NCBI GenBank assembly: GCA_900316955.1
Contig: ONEX01000004.1
Coordinates: 78,104 to 142,103 of the forward strand
Direction: 5' to 3'
DNA: 64,000 nucleotides
Origin: an uncultured Bacteroidales bacterium
GTDB lineage: Bacteria; Bacteroidota; Bacteroidia; Bacteroidales; UBA932
Positions 42,792-50,612 of the stretch are shown piece after piece (within the stretch, counting starts at the first letter, position 1; each line of letters opens with the position of its first letter). The translations under genes and the position numbers were made by a program. Below the pieces are notes generated by a model. That model had not been told where the DNA came from. It did not search any database and saw only the letters and a program-made list of their open reading frames with translations.

Positions 42792-45245
42792 ATGCGAATC
42801 TTTCTACGCCGCTGGTTGACCGGCGCCGGTTTGTTTCTGGGTGTTTCCACTTGGGCTGCGGCCCAGGTGGACACGCCCTTTTTGGAAGAGGTCCGGCAGA
42901 GCGGATATGTCCATTCCCCGCTCCCGCTCCATCCGGAACGGGGGCTGGAGAGCACATTCGGCGCCAAGCGGATTCTTTCCAGCCGCATCCTTTGTGACAT
43001 GGAAAGCCTGAGCGGCTGGTCGCACAAAGGAGTGGGAAGCATGGCTCTGACGGACTTGCGCAGCAAGGACGGCCGTCACAGCCTCCGGCTGCAGGCCCCT
43101 TCGCATCCCGAAGGCATGCCGGACTGGGGACTCGGAAGGGGAACCAGCCTGGCCTCCCTGGAACTGCCCGGGGAGAACTGGGAAGAGAGCAACCGGCTCC
43201 ACTTTTTCGTCTATCCTTCCTGCGCCGGGGCGCGGAGCATCTATCTGAACCTGTATCTGGAGAATGACGGCGCCGTGAAAGTCCCGGATCCCTATGGACG
43301 GGAAGGCTACCATGAGCTGAACCTCCGGAACGAGGAGTGGAACGAGTGCTTCCTGGAAATCACGGGCCTCTCCCGCGACCGGATCACCAAGCTGTCCTTT
43401 GCCATCGAGGTGTTCGGCCGGGAGCAGACGATGGGCGACACCCTGTGTTTCGACATCGATGCCGTTTCGCTGGAGAAAGTGGCGGATCCCGAGGTGGTCA
43501 AGGGCTGGATTCCCGGCGCAGAAAGAATCGTTTACAGCACATCGGGCTACACGCCCCAGGGAGAGAAGACGGCCCTCACGACCGTCTCGGGCCATCATGG
43601 CCGATTCTATCTGGAAGATGCCGACAGCGGGAAACGGGTGTTCTCCGGGACAATCCGGAAGGTCGATTCCCCGGTGGAAAGCTTCCAGCAGATGGATTTT
43701 ACCGCCTTCCGCAAACCGGGACAGTACCGTTTGCGGGTGGGAGAAAGAGTGACCCCGCCCTTCCATATCCACCGGGATCTCTGGCTGGAGACCACCTGGA
43801 GAACGCTCAACTTCCTGTTTTGTGAACGGTGCGGATACCCGGTCCCGTCCAAGCATGGAACCTGCCACACCGACCTGAACGCCCCTTATGCCGGCGGCAT
43901 TGTCACGTTGAACGGCGGGTGGCACGATGCCGGGGACCAGTCCCAGCAGACGCTCCAGACAGGGGAAATCGCCTATTCCCTGCTGCAGGCTTCTTTGAAA
44001 GCGAAGCAGCGGGGGCTCGACGACCTGTCCCGCCGTCTCGAGGAGGAGAGCCTGTGGGGGCTGGACTACGTCCTGCGCACCCGGCTGGGTGGCGGCGACC
44101 GGATCCTGGGCTGGGGGACCAACCTCTGGACGGACGGGGTCATCGGAACCGTCGATGACGCCGGCGGACGGAACTTGCAGATCCATCCGGGCGCCTTGGA
44201 GAATTTCATCCTCTCCGGGATAGAGGCTTATGCGGCGATGGAACTGGAGGGAGACGAAGGGCTCCGGCGGAAACTGGCGGAAGTCGCCGTCGAGGATTAT
44301 GACGCGGCGATGGAGCGGTTCTCCAGGCTGGGGTTCGCCGAGCTGAAAGAGGGCCGCGGACGCGGCCATGCTTCCATGGCCTCCGAAAGCCAGTACCGTG
44401 CCAATATGTCCTGGGCGGCCAGCATGCTTTACAAGCTGACCCGGGAACGGCGGTTCGCCGAAGAGGCCGTCCGGTCGATGGAATATGTCCTGGCCTGCCA
44501 GCGGACCGAACCGCTGCCGGACCGGGACGGAACCTGCGGGTTCTTCTATCGGGACACCACCCGGCGGAGCATTGTCCATTACAACCATCAGTCCCGGGAA
44601 TACTGCTTCATGGAGGCCTTGGAAGCCTTGTGCCAGACGCAGCCGGACCATCCGGCCGCGTCCAGGTGGCTGGACGCCGTAAGGCTGTACGGAAACTATC
44701 TGAAAGGCCTCATGCCGTATATCGCGCCTTACGGCATGCTTCCGAGCGGCGTCTATTCCAAAGATGAGATCAAGGACGAGGAGAGTTTCTACGCCCCCCA
44801 GATCTGGATCGATGAAGACGTAACGCCCGATTTCCTGGAGCAGCTGCATCATGGGGTGGACCTGGATGGCAGCCACTTCGTGAGGAGGTTCCCCGTCTGG
44901 TTCTCCTTCAAGGGAAACACGGCGGTCTCCCTCGCTTCCGGCAAGAGCGCGGCCATCTGCGCCCGGATCCTGCAGGATGAGACCTTGATGCACATCGCGG
45001 AAGCCCAGCTGCAGTGGGTGGTGGGACTGAACCCGTTCGGCCAGTCGCTCATCTACGGGGAAGGATACAACTATCCCCAGCTGTACAACGCCCTTCCGGG
45101 AGAAATGACCGGCGAGGTTCCGGTAGGCATGCAGTCCTATTTCAACGAGGACGCGCCCTATTGGCCTCAGTTCAACACGGCCACCTACAAGGAAGTCTGG
45201 GGCTCGTCGGCCGCCAGGTGGCTGATGCTGGTTTCCGAATTCTGA
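42792..45245 (+). CDS. Glycoside hydrolase family 9 enzyme, secreted (first copy)
   Basis: The 817-residue protein has a signal peptide (to about AAAQ). Residues 30-230 form a beta-rich module of unknown type, followed by an Ig-like CelD_N-type domain (about 235-330, SGYTPQGEKTALTTV) and the (alpha/alpha)6 catalytic domain. NGGWHDAGDQSQQ carries the catalytic base Asp (residues about 379-382), and TYKEVWGSS near the C-terminus supplies the acid (E801). GH9 enzymes act on beta-1,4-glucans; a subset are exo-glucosaminidases. It starts nine bases after susD and is paired with a second GH9 at 47300. Confidence 0.92.
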   Translation: MRIFLRRWLTGAGLFLGVSTWAAAQVDTPFLEEVRQSGYVHSPLPLHPERGLESTFGAKRILSSRILCDMESLSGWSHKGVGSMALTDLRSKDGRHSLRLQAPSHPEGMPDWGLGRGTSLASLELPGENWEESNRLHFFVYPSCAGARSIYLNLYLENDGAVKVPDPYGREGYHELNLRNEEWNECFLEITGLSRDRITKLSFAIEVFGREQTMGDTLCFDIDAVSLEKVADPEVVKGWIPGAERIVYSTSGYTPQGEKTALTTVSGHHGRFYLEDADSGKRVFSGTIRKVDSPVESFQQMDFTAFRKPGQYRLRVGERVTPPFHIHRDLWLETTWRTLNFLFCERCGYPVPSKHGTCHTDLNAPYAGGIVTLNGGWHDAGDQSQQTLQTGEIAYSLLQASLKAKQRGLDDLSRRLEEESLWGLDYVLRTRLGGGDRILGWGTNLWTDGVIGTVDDAGGRNLQIHPGALENFILSGIEAYAAMELEGDEGLRRKLAEVAVEDYDAAMERFSRLGFAELKEGRGRGHASMASESQYRANMSWAASMLYKLTRERRFAEEAVRSMEYVLACQRTEPLPDRDGTCGFFYRDTTRRSIVHYNHQSREYCFMEALEALCQTQPDHPAASRWLDAVRLYGNYLKGLMPYIAPYGMLPSGVYSKDEIKDEESFYAPQIWIDEDVTPDFLEQLHHGVDLDGSHFVRRFPVWFSFKGNTAVSLASGKSAAICARILQDETLMHIAEAQLQWVVGLNPFGQSLIYGEGYNYPQLYNALPGEMTGEVPVGMQSYFNEDAPYWPQFNTATYKEVWGSSAARWLMLVSEF

Positions 45246-45275
45246 TCGATTGTCTATTCTTGATATGTCGGAACA

Positions 45276-46529
45276 ATGACCGAAAAAAAGACCAACTACC
45301 TGGGCCCGTTCCTGACCCTCGTTTTCCTGTTCTTCGTGGTGGGTTTTCTCACCACGGCGAACACCCAGTTCCAGGCGCCCCTCAAGGAAGCTTTCCTGGC
45401 CAATGCCGGCCGCTTCCAGAACACGTTCGCCACGCTGATCACGTTCTCCTGGTTCCTGGCCTACCCGCTGGCCGGCCCCGTCGGTTCCCGCTGGGTGAAC
45501 CGCCACGGCTACAAGGGGACGCTGCTCCGGGGCATCGCCGTGATGCTGCTGGGGCTTTTCCTGTTCTTCGCCTCCTCCTGGTACACGGTCCGGTTCGAGG
45601 ACAGCGCTTTCCGCGTCGGCCAGGCCGTGATTCCCGTGGGCTTCGTCATCTTCCTGCTGGGCTCCTTCATCGTGGGCGCCTCGGCGACCATCCTGCAAGT
45701 GGTGATCAATCCGTACCTGACCGCCTGTGACGTGCCGGGCACCCAGTCCGTGCAGCGGCTCGCTGTGGGCGGCACGGCCAATTCGGTGGGCACCACCCTG
45801 GCCCCGTATTTCGTGACGGGCGTCGTGTTCGGCGGCCTGTCCATGGACAAGATCCACATCAGCCAGCTGCAGGTGCCGTTCCTGGCCCTGCTGGGCGTGA
45901 TGCTCGTGGTGATGCTGCTCCTGGGCCGGCTGAGCCTGCCGGACATCGACGGTACGCGGAACGACACGTCCGAGAAGCTGGAGAAGAGCGTGTGGTCGTT
46001 CAGCCATCTCACCCTCGGGGTCGTCGCCATCTTCTTCTACGTCGGCGTGGAAGTCTGCATCGGCGCGAACATCAACATGTACGCCATCGACAAGGGCCTC
46101 TCGTCCCCGGCCCTCCTCGCCACCCTGTACTGGGGCGGGATGCTCATCGGCCGCGCCGTGGGCAGTTCCCTCAGCAAGATCAGCCCGCGCACGCAGCTGA
46201 CGGTCACCACGGTCGCCGCCTCGGTCCTCGTGATCCTGGCCGTCCTCGTCGACAATCCCTGGATCCTCGTCGCCGTGGGCCTGTTCCATTCCATCATGTG
46301 GGGCGCGATCTTCACCCTTTCCGTCGCCCGGCTGGGCAAATACACGTCCGCCGCGTCCGGCGTCTTCATGATCGGCGTCGTGGGCGGCGCCATCCTTCCC
46401 CTCCTGCAGGGCGCCCTGGCCGACACGCTCGGCGGCTGGCGCCTGTCCTGGCTCCTGGTCCTCTTCGGAGAGATCATGATGCTCCTGTACGCCCGAATCG
46501 GTTCCCGAATCAAACAAACTGCCGACTGA
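45276..46529 (+). CDS. FucP/NagP-type sugar MFS transporter
   Basis: The 417-residue protein has about 12 transmembrane helices. The signatures FFVVGFLTTANTQFQAPLK, LQVVINPYLTACDVPGTQSV and GGTANSVGTTLAPYF are those of the glucose/galactose/fucose/N-acetylglucosamine proton symporter group (GluP, FucP, NagP). It would carry the released monosaccharide or small oligosaccharide over the inner membrane, next to GH9 enzymes and before the kinase/NagB steps. Start overlaps no gene; its TGA overlaps the next ATG. Confidence 0.9.
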   Translation: MTEKKTNYLGPFLTLVFLFFVVGFLTTANTQFQAPLKEAFLANAGRFQNTFATLITFSWFLAYPLAGPVGSRWVNRHGYKGTLLRGIAVMLLGLFLFFASSWYTVRFEDSAFRVGQAVIPVGFVIFLLGSFIVGASATILQVVINPYLTACDVPGTQSVQRLAVGGTANSVGTTLAPYFVTGVVFGGLSMDKIHISQLQVPFLALLGVMLVVMLLLGRLSLPDIDGTRNDTSEKLEKSVWSFSHLTLGVVAIFFYVGVEVCIGANINMYAIDKGLSSPALLATLYWGGMLIGRAVGSSLSKISPRTQLTVTTVAASVLVILAVLVDNPWILVAVGLFHSIMWGAIFTLSVARLGKYTSAASGVFMIGVVGGAILPLLQGALADTLGGWRLSWLLVLFGEIMMLLYARIGSRIKQTAD

Positions 46530-47278
46530 TGAAACGAATCCTTCTTCCCCTCCTGGTTTCCGCGCTGCTTTCCTGCCAGCCGGAACCGACCCGTGTCCTG
46601 GTCCTCTATGAAAACGCCGGCCACCACAAACCCTTCTCGGAGGCCGTCCTTCCCTGGCTCCGGGAAATCGCTCCCCAGGAAAACCTGGTCCTGACGGAAG
46701 CGCACAATCCGAAGAACTTCAATGAGGAATACCTCGACGGGTTCGATGTCATCGTCCAGCTGGACTACGCCCCGTACGGCTGGCCGGAAGAGGCCGTGGA
46801 GGCCTTCGAGAAGTATGTCGACGAAGGCCGCGGCGGCTGGGTGGGCTTCCACCACGCCTCGCTGCTGGGCGAGTTCGACGGCTTCCCGATGTGGGACTGG
46901 TTCTCCGGCCTGCTCGGCGGCATCCGCTATGAGAATTATATCGAACCGCTGACGGACGGGACCGTCTGCGTGGAAGACCCCGCCCATCCCGTGATGGCCG
47001 GTGTGCCTGCCACGTTCGTCATCCAGGACGATGAGTTCTACACCTACGACAAGAGCCCGCGCGCCTGCCCGGACGTGCACGTGCTGGCCACCGTGGACGA
47101 GAACTCCTACACGCTCGACACCCCCGTCAAGATGGGGGACCACCCGGTTGTCTGGACCAATACGGCCCGCAAGGGCCGCAATGTCTATTTCCAGTACGGT
47201 CACAGCCCGAAACTGGCGGACAACGAGGCGTTCCGGACGCTCCTGCTGAACGCGATCCATTGGACCTCCGGGAAATAA
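46529..47278 (+). CDS. ThuA-domain lipoprotein (second copy)
   Basis: The 249-residue lipoprotein (LLVSALLSCQ) is a ThuA domain without the N-terminal extension seen in the copy at 31437: RVLVLYENAGHHKPFSEAV, GFDVIVQLDYAP, GGWVGFHHASLLGEF, DHPVVWTNTARKGRNVYFQYGH. ATGA overlaps the stop of the MFS gene (46527-46531). A role with the GH9 enzymes in processing a sugar released outside the inner membrane is inferred from context only. Confidence 0.85.
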   Translation: MKRILLPLLVSALLSCQPEPTRVLVLYENAGHHKPFSEAVLPWLREIAPQENLVLTEAHNPKNFNEEYLDGFDVIVQLDYAPYGWPEEAVEAFEKYVDEGRGGWVGFHHASLLGEFDGFPMWDWFSGLLGGIRYENYIEPLTDGTVCVEDPAHPVMAGVPATFVIQDDEFYTYDKSPRACPDVHVLATVDENSYTLDTPVKMGDHPVVWTNTARKGRNVYFQYGHSPKLADNEAFRTLLLNAIHWTSGK

Positions 47279-47299
47279 GGAACTTAAAAGGAAATCCAG

Positions 47300-49609
47300 A
47301 TGGCAAGGCCTTTTGCAATAATAGGTTGGTTGTTGATTGTGATGGCCGTTCCTGGCTGTGGCCTGTCCGTGGAGGAACAGACAGGCCAGGAGCCGGGCTG
47401 GAGCCTGCCCCTCGCCCCCGACCGCTCGCGCTCCTTCGAGGCGGCGGAACGGGAGCGTCCCGTGCTGGAGGAAACCTCCGTGCCCGGGCGGCTGGACCTC
47501 GCTTTTTCGACGACACCCACGGCGCGGGCCCAGGGCCCGGCCGACGATCCCGACTATGCGACCTACGGCAGCCGTTCCGTCCGTCTGGACCTTTCGTCCT
47601 ATGACCTGGAAGGCTATGACCGCATCGCCTTCCGGATCCGTCCCGCCTGCGACGGGTTCCCGGTCGTGAACCTGGACTGCTGGCTGCCCTGCCTGCCGGC
47701 GAACCACCTGATCTCCCTCGAAAACAACCGCTGGAACGAGGTTACACTCAATATCGGAAACTATCCCCGGAAAGGGCCGCAGGAGCTCCGCTTCACCGCG
47801 ACCCTGCGGGGCCGGGATGCGGCGACCGGCGACAGCTGCCGCTTCCGGATCGACAGCATCTTCCTGCAGCGGACGGCGGACATCCCCTCCGAACGGGGCT
47901 GGCAGCCCACGGACATCGTCCTTTCGACCGGCGGCTATGCCGCTTCCGGCCCCAAGACGGCCATCCTGCCGGCGGACTGCGCCGGCCGCTTCACCCTGGA
48001 AGACCGCCGGGGCAGGACCGTCTTCCGCGGAGAGGTCCGCGCTGAAGAGACGACGCTGGGGCGCTTCGCCGTGGCGGATTTTTCCGGTTTCACCCGGGAA
48101 GGCGAGTACGTCCTCCGGGCAGGGGGCCGGGCTTCGTATCCATTCCCCATCGGGGACGGCCGCTGGGACAGCGCCGCCTGGAAAGCGCTCAGCTTCATTT
48201 TCGGCGAGCGCTGCGGCGATGCGGTCCCCGGCGTGCACGGGAAATGCCACCTGGACCTGTTCGCCCATCATGGCGACCAGACCATCTCCTTCGGCGGCGG
48301 CTGGCATGACGCCGGCGACCTGTCGCAGCAGTCGCTGCAGACGGGCGACGTCGCCTTCGCCTTGCTGGAAGCGTCCGAACGCTTCCGGGAGGCCGATCCC
48401 GCCCTGGCGGAGCGCCTCCGGGAAGAGGCCCGCTGGGGGCTGGACTTCACCCTCCGGACCCGCTTCGGGGACGGATACCGGGCCAGCAGCGTGGGCCTGC
48501 TGATCTGGCAGGACGGCGAGGTGGGCACCTTCGACGACATCCATACCGTCCGGGTGCAGGACAACGCTTTCGACAATTACCTGCAGGCCGGCTACGAAGC
48601 CTACGCCGCCCGGGTGCTCACCGAGGACCCGGCGATGCAGGAGCGCCTGCGGCAGACGGCCCGGGCCGATTTCGCCTTCGCCGAGGAAAAATACGCCCGC
48701 GACGGGTACGACCGCTTCCGGTTCCCGTACGAGCATTGCTACAACACCTCCCACAGCCAGTGGATGGCGACCGTCTCCTGGGCGGCGAGCCAGCTGTACC
48801 GGCTGACCGGGGAGGACTTCTATGCTGACAAGGCGGTGGAAGCCGCCCGCTATACCCTGGACTGCCAGGAAACGGAACCCGTGGGCGAAGGCCTCTGCGG
48901 CTTCTTCTACCGCGACACGACCCGGCGTTCCATCGTGCATTACATCCACCAGTCCCGCGAGCAGGTCTATATGCAGGCGCTCACGGAGCTCTGCCTCACC
49001 CAGCCGTCCCATCCGGACTACGCCCGCTGGGAAGCGGCCATCCGCCTGTTCGGCGCTTACCTCAAGGCGCTGATGCCCTATACGGCGCCCTACGGAATGA
49101 TTCCGAGCGGGGTGTACGCCGCCGACGAATACCTGGACACGGACAACTTCTACGCCCTGCACCTGTTCCCTCCTGCCGACGCCACGCAGCGGTACACCCG
49201 GCAGCTGTCCCAGGGCGTGCAGGTGGACCCGACCCATTATGTCAAGCGTTTCCCCGTGTGGTTCAACATCTTCAACGGGAACAACGCCATCCTGCTCTCC
49301 CTGGGGAAGAGCGCCGCGCTCTGCGGCCGGTTCCTCGAGGATCCGGTCCTCACGGACATCGCCCGGGAGCAGGTGTACTGGATGCTGGGCAAGAACCCCT
49401 TCGGCCAGTCGATGGTCTATGGAGAAGGGTGGAACTACCCGGACATGGACAGCTTCTCCAGCGGCCTCCTGACGGGCATGATGCCGGTGGGCATCCGCAC
49501 GTGGGAGGATACGGACGAACCCTGGTGGCCGCAGGTGAACAACGCCTGCTACAAGGAGGTCTGGGTGACCGTCGCCGGAAAACTCCTGTCGCTCATCGCT
49601 GAATTCTGA
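47300..49609 (+). CDS. Glycoside hydrolase family 9 enzyme, lipoprotein (second copy)
   Basis: The 769-residue protein has a lipobox (AVPGCGLS), so unlike the first GH9 it is likely anchored. A beta-rich N-terminal module (about 60-200) and a CelD_N-like Ig domain (about 205-300) precede the catalytic domain. Catalytic residues by motif: GGWHDAGDLSQQ (D337 and D340) and CYKEVW (E753). It is clearly paralogous to the GH9 at 42792 (shared CGFFYRDTTRRSIVHY block) but carries a different N-terminal module, so the two probably act in different cell locations on the same glycan. Confidence 0.92.
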   Translation: MARPFAIIGWLLIVMAVPGCGLSVEEQTGQEPGWSLPLAPDRSRSFEAAERERPVLEETSVPGRLDLAFSTTPTARAQGPADDPDYATYGSRSVRLDLSSYDLEGYDRIAFRIRPACDGFPVVNLDCWLPCLPANHLISLENNRWNEVTLNIGNYPRKGPQELRFTATLRGRDAATGDSCRFRIDSIFLQRTADIPSERGWQPTDIVLSTGGYAASGPKTAILPADCAGRFTLEDRRGRTVFRGEVRAEETTLGRFAVADFSGFTREGEYVLRAGGRASYPFPIGDGRWDSAAWKALSFIFGERCGDAVPGVHGKCHLDLFAHHGDQTISFGGGWHDAGDLSQQSLQTGDVAFALLEASERFREADPALAERLREEARWGLDFTLRTRFGDGYRASSVGLLIWQDGEVGTFDDIHTVRVQDNAFDNYLQAGYEAYAARVLTEDPAMQERLRQTARADFAFAEEKYARDGYDRFRFPYEHCYNTSHSQWMATVSWAASQLYRLTGEDFYADKAVEAARYTLDCQETEPVGEGLCGFFYRDTTRRSIVHYIHQSREQVYMQALTELCLTQPSHPDYARWEAAIRLFGAYLKALMPYTAPYGMIPSGVYAADEYLDTDNFYALHLFPPADATQRYTRQLSQGVQVDPTHYVKRFPVWFNIFNGNNAILLSLGKSAALCGRFLEDPVLTDIAREQVYWMLGKNPFGQSMVYGEGWNYPDMDSFSSGLLTGMMPVGIRTWEDTDEPWWPQVNNACYKEVWVTVAGKLLSLIAEF

Positions 49610-49626
49610 AACACAAACACTGTCAT

Positions 49627-50430
49627 ATGAAACTGATTTACAAGCTTTTGATGCTCGCCCTGCTGCTGGTCCCGGCCCTCGCCGCGGCCCAGGAGCGGCC
49701 TGCCAACTACGCCCGCGCCCCGCGTTTCAAGGCGCTGGTCTATTACTCGGAGCATGCCGAGGAAGCGCATGTCCAGTTCTCCCGCCAAGGCGTCGAGTTC
49801 TTCCGGAAACTGACCGTCGGCGAGGGCTTCTACCTGGACGTCACCACCAGCCTGGCCGGCTACACGTATGACAAGCTCAAGGAGTACACGTGCATCATCA
49901 TGCTCGACGATGCTCCGCACGGCCCGGCCGAACGGGCCGCGTTCGAGCAGTACATGGAGAACGGCGGCGGCTGGATCGGCTACCATGCCGCCGGCTACAA
50001 CGACCGCAACACCCATTGGCCCTGGTTCTCCCGGTTCCTCGGCTGCGGCGTGTTCAAGTGCAACAACTGGCCGCCCCAGCAGGCGCTCGCCGACGTGGAC
50101 CTCTCCGACCACCCGGTCACGAAGAACCTGCCGGCCTCGTTCGTGCTGCCGGCCAGCGAGTTCTACCAGTGGGAAGAAGACCTCCGGGCCAAGGAGCACA
50201 TCCAGGTGCTGCTGTCGCTTTCCCCGAAGAACTATCCTTTCGGCATCAAGGACATCGTGTACGGCGGCGACTGGCCGGTCGTGTGGACCAACCTGAACTA
50301 CCGGATGATCTACCTGAACATGGGCCACGGGGACGAGTGCTTCTCCGAGGCCACCCAGAATCTGATGTTCGTGAACGCCTTCCGGTGGATCGTCAGCCGG
50401 GACCCCGCAGGAGACCCCTTCGACAAGTAA
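49627..50430 (+). CDS. ThuA-domain protein, secreted (third copy)
   Basis: The 267-residue protein has a signal peptide (LLLVPALAAAQ) and the ThuA fold: FKALVYYSEHAEEAHVQFSR, YTCIIMLDDAPHG, GGGWIGYHAAGYN, DHPVTKNLPAS, and VVWTNLNYRMIYLNMGHG. It is the last gene of the utilization operon, 17 bases after the second GH9. Having a ThuA gene after each GH9 gene and one with the regulator suggests that ThuA activity is part of the pathway. Confidence 0.85.
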   Translation: MKLIYKLLMLALLLVPALAAAQERPANYARAPRFKALVYYSEHAEEAHVQFSRQGVEFFRKLTVGEGFYLDVTTSLAGYTYDKLKEYTCIIMLDDAPHGPAERAAFEQYMENGGGWIGYHAAGYNDRNTHWPWFSRFLGCGVFKCNNWPPQQALADVDLSDHPVTKNLPASFVLPASEFYQWEEDLRAKEHIQVLLSLSPKNYPFGIKDIVYGGDWPVVWTNLNYRMIYLNMGHGDECFSEATQNLMFVNAFRWIVSRDPAGDPFDK

Positions 50431-50431
50431 A

Positions 50432-50530
50432 TTCAAGGACGATATCTACGGAACCGGCCCGCACATGATGCTTCCGGCCGTCGTTCTTGCCGAGAATGTC
50501 GACCATCCTATCGCGATTCTACGAAAAATT
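50432..50530 (+). pseudogene. Possible remnant of a fourth ThuA-like reading frame
   Basis: Just after the ThuA stop, another frame (50429-50560) reads KFKDDIYGTGPHMMLPAVV, then AENVDHPIA. The FKDDIY and DHPI strings recall the HFKDEIY and DHPIV segments of the ThuA protein at 31437, but in swapped order and without a start codon. This may be an eroded gene end or chance. Confidence 0.2.
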
Positions 50531-50565
50531 ACACGGGTTTTCTTTTATTTTCGGCGATAAACTTG

Positions 50566-50573
50566 TATTTTTG
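50566..50573 (+). promoter_or_regulatory. -7 box for the BIG2/BACON lipoprotein
   Basis: TATTTTTG, 39 bases before the ATG at 50613, supporting that start rather than the one at 50487. Confidence 0.5.
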
Positions 50574-50612
50574 GTACAGTCCCGATCATGTCCACTTAAC
50601 AAGCGCCCGATT

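Noticed and set aside
42804-46517. A 1237-codon minus-strand open frame
   Set aside because: Shadow of the GH9 and MFS genes; no recognisable motif or promoter.
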